DNA of 64,000 nucleotides from Nocardioides marmorisolisilvae (lineage in GTDB: Bacteria > Actinomycetota > Actinomycetes > Propionibacteriales > Nocardioidaceae), in the NCBI RefSeq assembly GCF_031656915.1, contig NZ_CP134227.1, positions 310,001-374,000 on the forward strand. The letters are read 5' to 3'. How positions within the stretch are numbered: position 1 is the stretch's first letter; the number at the start of each line of letters is the position of its first letter. The notes beneath the pieces are model-generated. The model had not been told where the DNA came from, searched no databases, and was given only the letters and a program-made list of their open reading frames with translations. Of the stretch, positions 1-8,148 are shown in pieces. The translations under genes and the position numbers were made by a program.

Positions 1-426
1 AACGGTGCCTACGTGATGCTGGTGCTGGGCATCTTCGGCTGGCCCTACATCGCCCGCGTCGTCCGCGGCCAGGTGCTCTCGATCCGCGAACGCGAGTTCG
101 TCGATGCCGCCCGGCTGCTCGGTGCGTCCCGTCGCCGCCTCTACTTCAAGGAGATCCTGCCCAACCTGTGGGCGCCGGTGCTGGTGCTGTTCACCCTGAT
201 CATGCCGGCCTACATCTCCGCGGAGGCTGCGCTGAGCTTCCTCAGCGTCGGCATCCACCCGCCGACGCCGACGCTGGGCAACGTGCTGACGTCCTCGATC
301 AACTACAGCCAGTCCGACTTCTTCTTCTTCTTCTTCCCAGCACTGCTGATCGCGATCATCGTGGTCAGCTTCAACCTGCTCGGTGACGGCATCCGGGACG
401 CTCTCGACCCCAAGGGCGACCGATGA
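1..426 (+). CDS. Peptide ABC transporter permease, OppC/DppC type (5' end outside window)
   Basis: C-terminal part of an inner-membrane permease of an oligopeptide/dipeptide importer. The reading frame is open from base 1, so the true start lies upstream. The visible part carries the cytoplasmic EAA loop (EFVDAARLLGASRRRLYFKE) that contacts the ATPases, then hydrophobic segments and the family-typical C-terminus GDGIRDALDP. It precedes the binding-protein gene, while the second permease, OppB-like, follows it, so the two permeases flank the lipoprotein gene; OppB-OppC adjacency is more usual. The binding family is clear, but the substrate cannot be read from the permease. Confidence 0.93.
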   Translation, partial: NGAYVMLVLGIFGWPYIARVVRGQVLSIREREFVDAARLLGASRRRLYFKEILPNLWAPVLVLFTLIMPAYISAEAALSFLSVGIHPPTPTLGNVLTSSINYSQSDFFFFFFPALLIAIIVVSFNLLGDGIRDALDPKGDR

Positions 427-518
427 GCATGACCATGGGGGATCCCACAGGCTTCGGCAGCAGCGCGCTGCCGATTGTGCCGCCGATCTCGGCGCGACAC
501 AGAGAAGAGGAGAGGTAA
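423..518 (+). CDS. Candidate 31-residue coupled small ORF
   Basis: ATG at 423 overlaps the permease stop (ATGA) and its TAA overlaps the ATG of the binding-protein gene (TAATG). The predicted peptide begins MSMTMGDPTGFG and ends ARHREEER; I recognise no family. It may be a real small protein, a relay cistron that passes ribosomes from the permease to the lipoprotein gene, or chance. Third codon positions are mostly G/C, as in the neighbours, but aca, att, aga and gaa are also used. The AG-rich end doubles as the Shine-Dalgarno region of the next gene. Confidence 0.35.
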   Translation: MSMTMGDPTGFGSSALPIVPPISARHREEER

Positions 519-2263
519 TGGCCAGCTATCGAAAGAAGACGCTAGCGGTTGCTGCTGCTGCGGCGATGTCGATCTCGCTTGCCGCGTGCGGAAGCAACGG
601 CTCCAGCGGCACGACGAACAACGCCAGCGCGACGCGCGGTGGCACGCTGTACTACTACATCTACAAGCCGTTCGACCACAATGACCCGCAGCGGACCTAC
701 CTCGGTGTCGAGCTGTCGAACATGACCCGCCTGACGAACCGTCAGCTGGTCGCGTTCCCCATCTCGACGGACCCGGCCGTGTCGAACAAGCCGGTCGCCG
801 ACCTGGCGACGGACACCGGAACGTCCTCCGACCACGCCAAGACCTGGAAGTTCACGGTCAAGAACGGCGTGAAGTGGCAGGACGGCAAGCCGATCACCTG
901 TGAGGACTTCAAGTACGGCGCCTCCCGCGTGTTCGCGACCGACGTGATCACCGGTGGGCCGAACTACCTGCTCTCCTACCTCGACATCCCGACCGACCCG
1001 AAGACGGGACTGCCGGCGTACAAGGGCCCCTACACCACGAAGAACAACGACGTGGCGGCCTTCAACAAGGCGATCACCTGCGATGGTCAGACGATCACCT
1101 ACCACTTCAAGAAGCCGTGGCCCGACTTCCCGCTCGCGGTGGCGGCCCTGCACATGATGGACCCCTACCGCAAGGACAAGGACCAGGGCGACAAGTCGAA
1201 CTACCAGATCTTCTCCAACGGGCCCTACGAGCTCCAGGGCGGCCCCGACTCGTGGTCGAAGGAGAAGGGTGGCACGTTCGTACGCAACCCCAACTACGAC
1301 GCAAGCACGGACTCGACCAACATCCGCAAGGCGCTGCCGGACAAGATCGTGATGGACATCGGTCAGACCACCGAGACCATCTACGACCGCCTGATCAAGG
1401 ACTCCGGCCAGGACCAGGACGCCGTGACGCTGCAGAGCGTGCCACCGTCCTACTACAGCCAGATCACCGGGCCCGTCGCGGCCCGCTCGGTGAACGTGAT
1501 GTCGCCGTTCGTGGACTACCTGGTCCCGAACTTCGACAACATGAAGAACCCGAAGGTTCGTCGGGCACTGGCGCTGGCGACTGACGTCCAGGCGTGGATC
1601 AACGCCGGTGGTGGCTCGAAGGCGTACGCGCCGGCGAAGTCGATCGTGAACCCGGCAGTCGTGGGCTACAAGGCGAACCCGTCGTTCGCGAACATCCCCG
1701 AGGCCGGTGACCCGGCGGCGGCGAAGAAGCTGCTGCAGCAGGCCGGCGTGAAGATGCCGTACCCGATCACCTTCACCTACCCGAGCTCCGACACCATGGA
1801 CAAGCAGGCCGCGGCGCTCAAGCAGGGCTGGGACAAGGCCGGGTTCAAGACCACGCTCGACGGTCTGGGCGACGTCTACTACTCGGTGATCCAGCAGCCG
1901 AAGAAGAAGAGCGACGTGATCTGGGGCGGTTGGGGATCTGACTGGCCGTCAGCCATCACGGTGACCCCGCCGCTGTTCGACTACCGCCCGAACGTCTCGT
2001 CGGCCTCGGTGGGTCAGGACTACGGCGACTACAAGAGTGCCGCCTTCAACAAGCTGGTCGACCAGGCACAGGGTGCCGCCAGCCTCGACCAGCAGACCCA
2101 GGCGCTTCAGCAGGCTGACGCGGTCCTCGGACAGGACACCGCGTACATCCCGCTGGAGATCCAGAAGTTCTACTTCGTGCACGGGTCGAAGGTGACCGGG
2201 TTCGAGACCACTCCCGCCTCGGCGATGTACCCGGACCTCGGTCCGATCGGTGTGCAGCACTGA
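518..2263 (+). CDS. Peptide ABC transporter substrate-binding lipoprotein (SBP family 5)
   Basis: Extracytoplasmic solute receptor of 581 residues that would deliver peptides or related ligands to the flanking permeases. The start ATG at 518 is chosen because an AG-rich ribosome site (agaagaggagagg) precedes it and it gives a proper lipoprotein signal: charged MASYRKK, a hydrophobic stretch and the lipobox LAAC with Cys about residue 23. The mature part follows the SBP_bac_5 pattern, including W-K-F-T-V-K-N-G-V-K-W, and a C-terminal domain with VRRALALATD. Length is normal for the family. The operon is permease, lipoprotein, permease, ATPase, ATPase. The ligand is unknown. Confidence 0.95.
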   Translation: MASYRKKTLAVAAAAAMSISLAACGSNGSSGTTNNASATRGGTLYYYIYKPFDHNDPQRTYLGVELSNMTRLTNRQLVAFPISTDPAVSNKPVADLATDTGTSSDHAKTWKFTVKNGVKWQDGKPITCEDFKYGASRVFATDVITGGPNYLLSYLDIPTDPKTGLPAYKGPYTTKNNDVAAFNKAITCDGQTITYHFKKPWPDFPLAVAALHMMDPYRKDKDQGDKSNYQIFSNGPYELQGGPDSWSKEKGGTFVRNPNYDASTDSTNIRKALPDKIVMDIGQTTETIYDRLIKDSGQDQDAVTLQSVPPSYYSQITGPVAARSVNVMSPFVDYLVPNFDNMKNPKVRRALALATDVQAWINAGGGSKAYAPAKSIVNPAVVGYKANPSFANIPEAGDPAAAKKLLQQAGVKMPYPITFTYPSSDTMDKQAAALKQGWDKAGFKTTLDGLGDVYYSVIQQPKKKSDVIWGGWGSDWPSAITVTPPLFDYRPNVSSASVGQDYGDYKSAAFNKLVDQAQGAASLDQQTQALQQADAVLGQDTAYIPLEIQKFYFVHGSKVTGFETTPASAMYPDLGPIGVQH

Positions 2264-2289
2264 GCAGGAGTAGCTGAAACAACCACGTG

Positions 2290-2360
2290 GCCGGGGTGGT
2301 CGTGACTCTCACGACCACCCCGGCACCGGGGTGGGGACGCGGCATGCGGCCCCGCCCCGG
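2290..2360 (+). other. Two tandem intercistronic hairpins between binding-protein and permease genes
   Basis: The first hairpin is a perfect 16-bp inverted repeat (2290-2305 with 2309-2324, 3-nt loop). The second pairs 2326-2336 with 2350-2360 (11 bp, one G-U). Neither has a T tract. In transporter operons such structures often protect the lipoprotein mRNA or cause partial termination, so that binding protein exceeds permease; that role here is inferred from position. Confidence 0.7.
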
Positions 2361-2453
2361 ACACGCGTGACGGAGGTGGTGGGCGTGAACCGGCCACGAC
2401 CTCCTGCCCATGCCCAGCCAGTGGCCGGACCGGCCTACGAGGTGGTTTGAGAA

Positions 2454-3470
2454 ATGATCGCGTACGTCGTGCGACGAGTCTTCGTCGGCGTGGTGATGCT
2501 CATCGTGATGAGCTTCATCACCTACCTGCTCTTCTTCGCCTCGCCGATCGACCCCGCCCGCTTCGCCTGCGGCAAGAACTGCTCGCCTCAGCTGATCGAG
2601 CAGGTGCGCAAGGCGCTCGGCTACGACAAGCCGCCCGTCGTGCAGTGGAAGGAGTTCGCGGTCGGTGTGGTCCAGGGCCGCGACTATCCCGAGGACAAGG
2701 CACTCCAGAAGGAGGCGCCCCAGCTGGTCTCGCACTGCGGGGCACCCTGCATGGGCTACTCGGTGGTCAACACTGAGAACGTCACCACCGAGCTGAAACG
2801 GGCGTTCCCCATCTCCGCGTCCCTGGCAGTGGCCGCCTTCATCATGTGGATCATCGGTGGTGTTGCGCTCGGGGTGATAGCGGCCCTGAGGAAGGGCTCC
2901 ATCATCGATCGCGGCCTGGTCGGCACGTCATTGATCTTCTATGCCTTCCCGACCTTCTGGATCGGGCTGTTCTTCCTCAAGTTCATCTCGATCAAATGGG
3001 GGCTGTTCCCGATCCCCAGCTACACCCCGATAGCCGAGGGCGGTGTGGGCAGCTGGGCGCTGAACCTCTTCCTGCCCGGTCTGACCCTCGCGCTGTTCTA
3101 CATGGCCGGCTATGTCCGAATGACGCGTGGCTTCGTGCTGGAGTCGATGAGCGAGGACTACCTGCGCACGGCACGCGCGAAGGGCCTGGCGCCCCGGCGG
3201 GTGCTCGTCAAGCACACGATGCGCGCGGCCCTCACCCCCTTGGTGACGATGGCCGGCCTGGACTTCGCCGGCCTGCTGGGCGGCGCGATCATCACCGAGA
3301 CCGTGTTCAACTACAACGGTCTCGGTAAACTGGCGGTCGATGCCAACCAGGCCTACGACCTGCCGACGCTGGTCGGTCTGGTGATCCTGTTGGGCTCGTT
3401 CGTGATCGTGGCCAACATCATCGTCGACGTCCTCTATGCGTTCATCGATCCGCGAGTGCGGCTCGGCTGA
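2454..3470 (+). CDS. Peptide ABC transporter permease, OppB/DppB type
   Basis: Polytopic inner-membrane permease of 338 residues. It starts with the family-typical MIAYVVRRV and first membrane helix, has a long external loop (about residues 30-110), then five further helices, and the EAA loop EDYLRTARAKGLAPRRVL that docks on the ATPases. The external loop holds two cysteine pairs (CGKNC and CGAPC), which could form disulfides outside the membrane. It follows the double hairpin after the lipoprotein gene and lies 14 bp before the first ATPase gene. Function as an importer subunit is secure; the substrate is not. Confidence 0.95.
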   Translation: MIAYVVRRVFVGVVMLIVMSFITYLLFFASPIDPARFACGKNCSPQLIEQVRKALGYDKPPVVQWKEFAVGVVQGRDYPEDKALQKEAPQLVSHCGAPCMGYSVVNTENVTTELKRAFPISASLAVAAFIMWIIGGVALGVIAALRKGSIIDRGLVGTSLIFYAFPTFWIGLFFLKFISIKWGLFPIPSYTPIAEGGVGSWALNLFLPGLTLALFYMAGYVRMTRGFVLESMSEDYLRTARAKGLAPRRVLVKHTMRAALTPLVTMAGLDFAGLLGGAIITETVFNYNGLGKLAVDANQAYDLPTLVGLVILLGSFVIVANIIVDVLYAFIDPRVRLG

Positions 3471-3484
3471 GCAGGAGATACCCC

Positions 3485-4537
3485 ATGAGCAGCTTCCTCA
3501 GCGTGCGCGACCTGGTCGTGCACTTCCCCACGGTCGACGGTGTCGTCAAGGCGACCGAGGGCATGTCCTACGACCTCGAGCGCGGCAAGACCCTCGGCAT
3601 CGTCGGCGAGTCCGGCTCGGGCAAATCGGTGTCGAGCTCGGCGATCCTCGGTCTGCACCGCGGCACCAGCGCCCAGGTCAGCGGCGAGATCTTCCTCGAC
3701 GGCACCGACCTCCTCAAGCTGAGTAACGAGCAGATGCGCAAGCGGCGCGGCCGCGACGTGGCGATGATCTTCCAGGACCCGCTCTCGGCGATGCACCCGT
3801 ACTACACCGTCGGCAACCAGATCGCCGAGGCGTACCTGGTGCACAACGACGTCAGCAAGAAGGCGGCCCGCAAGCGGGCGGTCGAGATGCTCGATCGGGT
3901 CGGCATCCCGCAGCCGGACCGCAGGGTCGATGACTACCCCCACCAGTTCTCCGGCGGCATGCGCCAGCGCGCGATGATCGCGATGGGGCTGATCAACAAC
4001 CCTGGCCTGCTGATCGCCGACGAGCCGACCACCGCGCTCGACGTGACCGTGCAGGCGCAGATCCTGGACCTGCTCCAGGACCTGCAGCGGGAGTTCAACT
4101 CGGCGATCATCATCATCACCCACGACCTCGGCGTGGTGGCGGAGATGGCCGACGAGGTCTTGGTGATGTACGCCGGCCGGGTGGTCGAGTACGGACCCAC
4201 CAAGGAGATCCTGGTGCGCCCGGAGATGCCTTACACGTGGGGGCTGCTGTCGAGCGTGCCCGACGTGCAGGGCGACACCGATGCGAAGCTGATCCCGATC
4301 CGGGGAAACCCGCCCAGCCTGCTCCGCCCGCCGTCGGGCTGTCCATTCCACCCGCGCTGCGATTACCAGGAGCACGTGCCGGACCCGCGGCGCTGCGTGG
4401 AGGAGCTTCCCGAGCTCACCGCGGCCTTCACTGGAGGCACCCACCTGAAGCGGTGCCACATCCCCAACTCCGGCGACGTCTTCACCTCCGAGGTGCTGCC
4501 GGAGATCGCCCCCGACTTCGTGGAGGGTGGAGCATGA
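3485..4537 (+). CDS. Peptide ABC transporter ATP-binding protein, OppD/DppD type
   Basis: Cytoplasmic ATPase of 350 residues powering the importer. Visible motifs are Walker A GESGSGKS (about residues 39-46), the Q-loop [11 protein letters not shown], the signature FSGGMRQR, Walker B LLIADEP and the H-loop THD. The C-terminal oligopeptide-transporter extension holds GCPFHPRC and later cysteines. In OppD/DppD proteins this cysteine-rich tail can bind a 4Fe-4S cluster. The gene pairs with the OppF-type ATPase downstream, whose ATG overlaps this stop codon (ATGA). Confidence 0.96.
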   Translation: MSSFLSVRDLVVHFPTVDGVVKATEGMSYDLERGKTLGIVGESGSGKSVSSSAILGLHRGTSAQVSGEIFLDGTDLLKLSNEQMRKRRGRDVAMIFQDPLSAMHPYYTVGNQIAEAYLVHNDVSKKAARKRAVEMLDRVGIPQPDRRVDDYPHQFSGGMRQRAMIAMGLINNPGLLIADEPTTALDVTVQAQILDLLQDLQREFNSAIIIITHDLGVVAEMADEVLVMYAGRVVEYGPTKEILVRPEMPYTWGLLSSVPDVQGDTDAKLIPIRGNPPSLLRPPSGCPFHPRCDYQEHVPDPRRCVEELPELTAAFTGGTHLKRCHIPNSGDVFTSEVLPEIAPDFVEGGA

Positions 4538-5727
4538 GCGAGCCCAGTGCGACCCTGGCCAAGGGCGCGGACCCTGTGCCGGGTGCGAGCGCCGACTCGG
4601 TGCTGACGGTCGAGAACCTGCGGATGTACTTCCCGGTGAAGAGCAGCGGGGTGTTCCGGCGCACGGTCGGACACGTCCAGGCCGTCGACGGAATCTCGTT
4701 CGAGGTGCCGTCCGGCGGCTCGCTCGGACTGGTCGGCGAGTCCGGCTGTGGCAAGTCGACCACCGGCCGGCTGATCACCCGGCTCTACAGGCCGACCTCG
4801 GGGAGCATCCACTTCGAGGGCAAGGACATCGCGAAGTACAACGCGCGGCAGATGATGCCGCTGCGGCGCGAGATCCAGATGATCTTCCAGGACCCGGCGA
4901 CGTCGCTGAACCCGCGGCACTCCGTGGGCGCGATCGTGGGTGCGCCGCTGCTGATCCACAAGGTCGTGCCGAGGAACAAGGTGCTCGACCGGGTCCAGGA
5001 GCTCCTGGAGGTGGTGGGGCTCAACCCCGAGCACTACAACCGCTATCCGCACGAGTTCTCCGGCGGTCAGCGCCAGCGCATCGGCATCGCCCGGGCTCTG
5101 ACACTGCAGCCGAAGCTGCTGGTCGCAGATGAGCCGGTCTCGGCGCTGGACGTGTCGATCCAGGCGCAGGTGATCAACTTGCTCCAGGACCTGCAGCGCG
5201 AGTTCAACATCGCGTTCCTGTTCATCGCCCACGACCTCGCGGTGGTGCGGCACTTCTGTCCCGAGGTCGCCGTGATGTACCTCGGCAAGATCGTCGAGGT
5301 TGCCGATCGCGACACGCTCTACAACAGGCCGTACCACCCGTACACGCAGGCGCTCCTGTCCGCTGTGCCCGACGTCAAGCAGGCGGCGATCGGCGGCCGT
5401 CGCGAGCGCATCCGGCTCACCGGTGACGTGCCCAGTCCGATCAACCCGCCCTCGGGTTGCCGGTTCCGCACCCGGTGCTCGCTCGCGCAGGACATCTGCG
5501 CCCGGGTCGAGCCGCCGCTGATGCAGATCGGCCCGCGTCACAAGGTCGCTTGCCACTTCGCCGGCGAGCTGGGCAGGCACCCGTCGACCCCGGTGACCAC
5601 GGGCATCCTGGGCATCGACGCCCAGGGCGCCCCGGTCGCCGGCGCGACGCCAGCCGAGAACGTCGACCACCCCGGCTTCGACTCGACGTGGTTCGACGTC
5701 ACGACCCAGAAGCGAGTCAACGGCTGA
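4534..5727 (+). CDS. Peptide ABC transporter ATP-binding protein, OppF/DppF type
   Basis: Second ATPase of the importer, 397 residues, starting at ATG 4534 in a four-base overlap with the first. An upstream in-frame start would invade that gene and is rejected. Motifs: Walker A GESGCGKS, Q-loop IFQDPATSLNPRHS, signature FSGGQRQR, Walker B LLVADEP, H-loop AHD, and the C-terminal Cys motif GCRFRTRC. The last 60 or so residues extend beyond the usual OppF end and look disordered. It closes the operon; the repeat array at 5734 begins directly after the stop. Confidence 0.96.
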   Translation: MSEPSATLAKGADPVPGASADSVLTVENLRMYFPVKSSGVFRRTVGHVQAVDGISFEVPSGGSLGLVGESGCGKSTTGRLITRLYRPTSGSIHFEGKDIAKYNARQMMPLRREIQMIFQDPATSLNPRHSVGAIVGAPLLIHKVVPRNKVLDRVQELLEVVGLNPEHYNRYPHEFSGGQRQRIGIARALTLQPKLLVADEPVSALDVSIQAQVINLLQDLQREFNIAFLFIAHDLAVVRHFCPEVAVMYLGKIVEVADRDTLYNRPYHPYTQALLSAVPDVKQAAIGGRRERIRLTGDVPSPINPPSGCRFRTRCSLAQDICARVEPPLMQIGPRHKVACHFAGELGRHPSTPVTTGILGIDAQGAPVAGATPAENVDHPGFDSTWFDVTTQKRVNG

Positions 5728-5733
5728 CCCGCA

Positions 5734-5790
5734 CGGTCCCCGAACCCGCCGGTCCCTGAGCCTGTCGGTCCCTGAGCTTGTCGAAGGGCC
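5734..5790 (+). repeat. Left repeat array flanking the GIY-YIG gene
   Basis: Three 16-bp units in tandem: 5734-5749 (degenerate), 5750-5765 and 5766-5781 (CGGTCCCTGAGCTTGT), then CGAAGGGCC. The last unit plus this tail, 5766-5790, is repeated perfectly and inverted at 6144-6168. The motif belongs to a CTTCGACAAGCTCAGG-type dispersed repeat that I recall as common in actinobacterial genomes; copy number here was not measured. Confidence 0.85.
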
Positions 5791-5796
5791 GCCGGT

Positions 5797-6081
5797 TCAG
5801 CGATCCGCATCCCGGTGGGACAGTCGGGGTAGGTCGGCGTGCCGGCGCTCGATCAGGGCCAGCTTCTTCGCGCGCGACCAGCCATGAACCTGTCGCTCGA
5901 ATCGCGCTGCATCGCTGATGCGGTCGAATTCTTGGAACCAGACGAGATGTACGGGTCGCCGCTTTCGGGTGTAGTTCGCGCCGACTCCGACGTTGTGCTC
6001 CATCACGCGCCGATCCAGGTCATGCGTGCTCCCGACGTAGTACGACCCGTCGGCGCACACAACGATGTAGGTGCAGGCCAT
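5797..6081 (-). CDS. GIY-YIG superfamily nuclease, small single-domain (YhbQ/URI type)
   Basis: A 94-residue protein consisting of little more than a GIY-YIG domain. The start [21 protein letters not shown] is chosen over one 25 codons upstream because family members begin there; the upstream extension is low-complexity and lies within the repeat. Motif residues seen are Y5-I-V, Y15-V-G, R24/R25, H29-N and a later E in ARFERQ followed by the conserved GWSRAKK. The family cuts DNA; cellular roles of the small members are poorly known. The only minus-strand gene in the first 29 kb, it is enclosed by inverted repeats, which suggests it travels with them. Confidence 0.9.
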   Translation of the reverse strand: MACTYIVVCADGSYYVGSTHDLDRRVMEHNVGVGANYTRKRRPVHLVWFQEFDRISDAARFERQVHGWSRAKKLALIERRHADLPRLSHRDADR

Positions 6082-6143
6082 CGGGCGATCATGGCTGGGA
6101 CAGATGGCGTGCGCACTGTGCCGGCCGGTGCCTGTGGACTTTG

Positions 6144-6185
6144 GGCCCTTCGACAAGCTCAGGGACCGGTGGACTCAGGGGACCG
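6144..6185 (+). repeat. Right repeat array flanking the GIY-YIG gene, inverted to the left one
   Basis: 6144-6168 is the exact reverse complement of 5766-5790 (25 bp). It is followed at 6169-6185 by a diverged further unit (GTGGACTCAGGGGACCG), so the right side, like the left, is a short array. The array ends about 30 bp before the rarA promoter. Confidence 0.85.
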
Positions 6186-6212
6186 CAGGCGGGGTCAGGG
6201 GGCGGGGGCGCC

Positions 6213-6218
6213 TACGCT
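6213..6218 (+). promoter_or_regulatory. -10 element of a leaderless rarA transcript
   Basis: TACGCT ends six bases before the GTG start at 6225 and no Shine-Dalgarno sequence is present, which fits transcription starting at the start codon, as is common in Actinobacteria. Confidence 0.5.
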
Positions 6219-6224
6219 GAGCCG

Positions 6225-7598
6225 GTGGACGAGGGACTGTTCGAGACGCCGGGCGCGCCGGCGCCGGCGAGGGGCGGGACCCTGGCCGGGAACACCCACG
6301 CGTCGGCACCGCTCGCGGTGCGGATGCGGCCGCGGACGCTCGACGAGCTGGTCGGTCAGCGTCACCTGCTCTCACCCGGCTCGCCGCTGCGCCGGCTGAT
6401 CGAGGGCGACCAGCCGATGTCCCTGCTCCTGTGGGGACCGCCCGGGACTGGCAAGACCACGATCGCCTCGATCGTGTCGGGCCAGACCAATCGGGTGTTC
6501 GTGGAGGTCTCCGCGGTCGCTGCGGGGGTCAAGGAGGTCCGGGCCGCGATCGACGCCGCGCGGGCCCGGCTCGCGGGCAGCGGCCAGGAGACCGTTCTCT
6601 TCGTCGACGAGGTTCACCGCTTCACCAAGGCCCAGCAGGACGCTCTGCTCCCGGGTGTCGAGAACCGTTGGGTCACGCTGGTCGCGGCGACCACCGAGAA
6701 TCCGTTCTTCTCGGTGATCTCGCCGCTGTTGTCCCGGTCGCTGCTGCTCACCCTGGAGCCGCTCACCGACGACGACGTGCGAGGCGTGATCGAATCGGCG
6801 CTGACCGACGAGCGCGGGCTGGCCGGCACGGCCGAGATCGACGACGATGCGCTCGATCACCTTGTTCGTCTGGCCGGGGGTGACGCGCGTCGTGCATTGA
6901 CCTACCTCGAGGCTGCGGCAGGTGCTGGGCTGAGCCGCGCGTCCGGCCCGGGGGCCGGGCCGGTGCGGGTCGACCTGGCCACCACGGAGACCGCCGTGGA
7001 CCGAGCCGCGGTGCGCTACGACCGGCAGGGCGATCAGCACTACGACGTGATCAGCGCGTTCATCAAGTCGGTGCGCGGCTCCGACGCCGACGCGGCGCTG
7101 CACTACCTCGCCCGGATGATCGAGGCGGGCGAGGACCCCCGGTTCATCGCGCGACGGTTGGTGATCCTCGCGAGCGAGGACATCGGACTGGCCGACCCGA
7201 ACGCCCTGCCGACGGCGGTCGCGGCCGCACAGGCAGTCCAGCTCATCGGCATGCCCGAGGCCCGGCTCAACCTGGCGCAGGCCACGATCGCGCTGGCGGT
7301 GGCGCCGAAGTCGAACGCGGTGATCACGGCGATCGACGCCGCCGCTGCGGATGTCCGGTCCGGCAGGATCGGTCCGGTGCCCAGCCATCTGCGGGATGCG
7401 CACTACCAGGGGTCGAAGAGCCTGGGCCACGGCCAGGGCTACCGCTACGCCCACGATGAGCCCTACGGCATCGCGCAGCAGCAGTACGCCCCCGACGTGG
7501 TCCAGGACGCGACGTACTACCGGCCGACGAACCTCGGCGCCGAGGCGGCGATCCGGGAGCGTTGGGAGCGCATTCGCCGGATGATCCGCGGCAGGTAG
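6225..7598 (+). CDS. rarA: Replication-associated recombination protein A (MgsA/WRNIP1 AAA+ ATPase)
   Basis: AAA+ ATPase of 457 residues related to clamp-loader subunits, acting at stalled replication forks. Walker A is GPPGTGKT and Walker [10 protein letters not shown], followed by sensor 1 (AATTEN) and the arginine-finger region SPLLSRS; the C-terminal half carries the MgsA tetramerisation domain with the conserved [10 protein letters not shown] and [10 protein letters not shown]. The GTG at 6225 gives the usual N-terminus VDEGLFE; an upstream ATG would add a repeat-derived segment. It lies in its common actinobacterial place, upstream of alaS. Confidence 0.95.
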   Translation: MDEGLFETPGAPAPARGGTLAGNTHASAPLAVRMRPRTLDELVGQRHLLSPGSPLRRLIEGDQPMSLLLWGPPGTGKTTIASIVSGQTNRVFVEVSAVAAGVKEVRAAIDAARARLAGSGQETVLFVDEVHRFTKAQQDALLPGVENRWVTLVAATTENPFFSVISPLLSRSLLLTLEPLTDDDVRGVIESALTDERGLAGTAEIDDDALDHLVRLAGGDARRALTYLEAAAGAGLSRASGPGAGPVRVDLATTETAVDRAAVRYDRQGDQHYDVISAFIKSVRGSDADAALHYLARMIEAGEDPRFIARRLVILASEDIGLADPNALPTAVAAAQAVQLIGMPEARLNLAQATIALAVAPKSNAVITAIDAAAADVRSGRIGPVPSHLRDAHYQGSKSLGHGQGYRYAHDEPYGIAQQQYAPDVVQDATYYRPTNLGAEAAIRERWERIRRMIRGR

Positions 7599-7601
7599 GG
7601 T
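7596..7601 (+). promoter_or_regulatory. -10 element, leaderless start of the 7610 gene
   Basis: TAGGGT overlaps the rarA stop (TAG) and ends eight bases before ATG 7610; no ribosome site is seen between. Confidence 0.45.
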
Positions 7602-7609
7602 CGGGCCCC

Positions 7610-8098
7610 ATGGGAACGACCACGCTGATCGCTCTGGTGGTGGCGGCCCTCGCGCTGCTGGCCGTGGCCGTGCTGGCAGTGCTGCTGTCCACCGAGCGGC
7701 GACGCACGACACGCGTGCTCGACGCGAGCCGCATGGAGCAGGATGAGCTGCGCAGCCGCGTCGACCAGCTCGCACGCTCGGTGGCGTCGCCGACGACGGA
7801 GTTCGTGATCACCGACGCCGGACCGCTCGGTGACGCAGCCGTGGACCGTGCGCGCGGTCTCGTCCCGGGCGAACCCGACCCGACCGTGATGAACCGCGTG
7901 GTGCTCAGCGCGACGGTCGGCGAGCCGCTGGTCCGGGCTGTGGCTTTCAGCCACGGCCTGCGCCGAGCTCTCTCTCCTGCTTCCCGCAATCGGATCCGGT
8001 TCGAGATCCGTCGTGAGGTCCGTCGAGCGCGCAAGCAGCGCCGGCAGGAGATGAGGGAGGCCTGGCGCCGGATGCGCGCCGAGGAGTCGGCCGCATGA
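7610..8098 (+). CDS. Hypothetical membrane-anchored protein
   Basis: 162 residues, no family recognised. One N-terminal membrane helix (about residues 5-27, rich in Ala/Leu/Val) is followed by a Glu/Arg-rich segment likely to form a short coiled coil (about 30-60), a middle region ending VGEPLVRAVAFSHGLRRALSP, and a very basic C-terminal helix. Topology would place the basic domain in the cytoplasm. Similar small membrane proteins are commonly found between rarA and alaS in related genomes. The C-terminal part could bind nucleic acid or acidic lipid, but nothing proves it. Confidence 0.8.
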   Translation: MGTTTLIALVVAALALLAVAVLAVLLSTERRRTTRVLDASRMEQDELRSRVDQLARSVASPTTEFVITDAGPLGDAAVDRARGLVPGEPDPTVMNRVVLSATVGEPLVRAVAFSHGLRRALSPASRNRIRFEIRREVRRARKQRRQEMREAWRRMRAEESAA

Positions 8099-8148
8099 GC
8101 CGCCTGGGACGTGGCTGCTGTCGTGCCTGCCCCGAGGACCGCGGATGA
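8095..8148 (+). CDS. Candidate 17-residue coupled small ORF
   Basis: ATG 8095 overlaps the stop of the upstream gene (ATGA) and its own TGA overlaps the ATG of the next gene at 8145 (ATGA), filling the 46-base gap exactly. The peptide is [17 protein letters not shown], with three cysteines. Too short to judge by composition; it may be a reinitiation relay rather than a functional peptide. Confidence 0.25.
   Translation: MSRLGRGCCRACPEDRG

Larger units (their letters stand above)
5734..6185 (-). mobile_element. Candidate single-gene repeat unit: GIY-YIG nuclease with inverted terminal repeats
   Basis: One small nuclease gene on the minus strand sits between two inverted arrays of the same 16-17 bp unit, with perfect 25-bp inverted copies on the inner sides. 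The layout resembles RAYT genes flanked by REP sequences, but with a GIY-YIG nuclease instead of a Y1 transposase. No target-site duplication is obvious. Mobility is inference. Confidence 0.4.

Noticed and set aside
6082-6156. Longer GIY-YIG start at 6156
   Set aside because: The extra 25 codons run through the repeat side of the element and are not similar to the family N-terminus.
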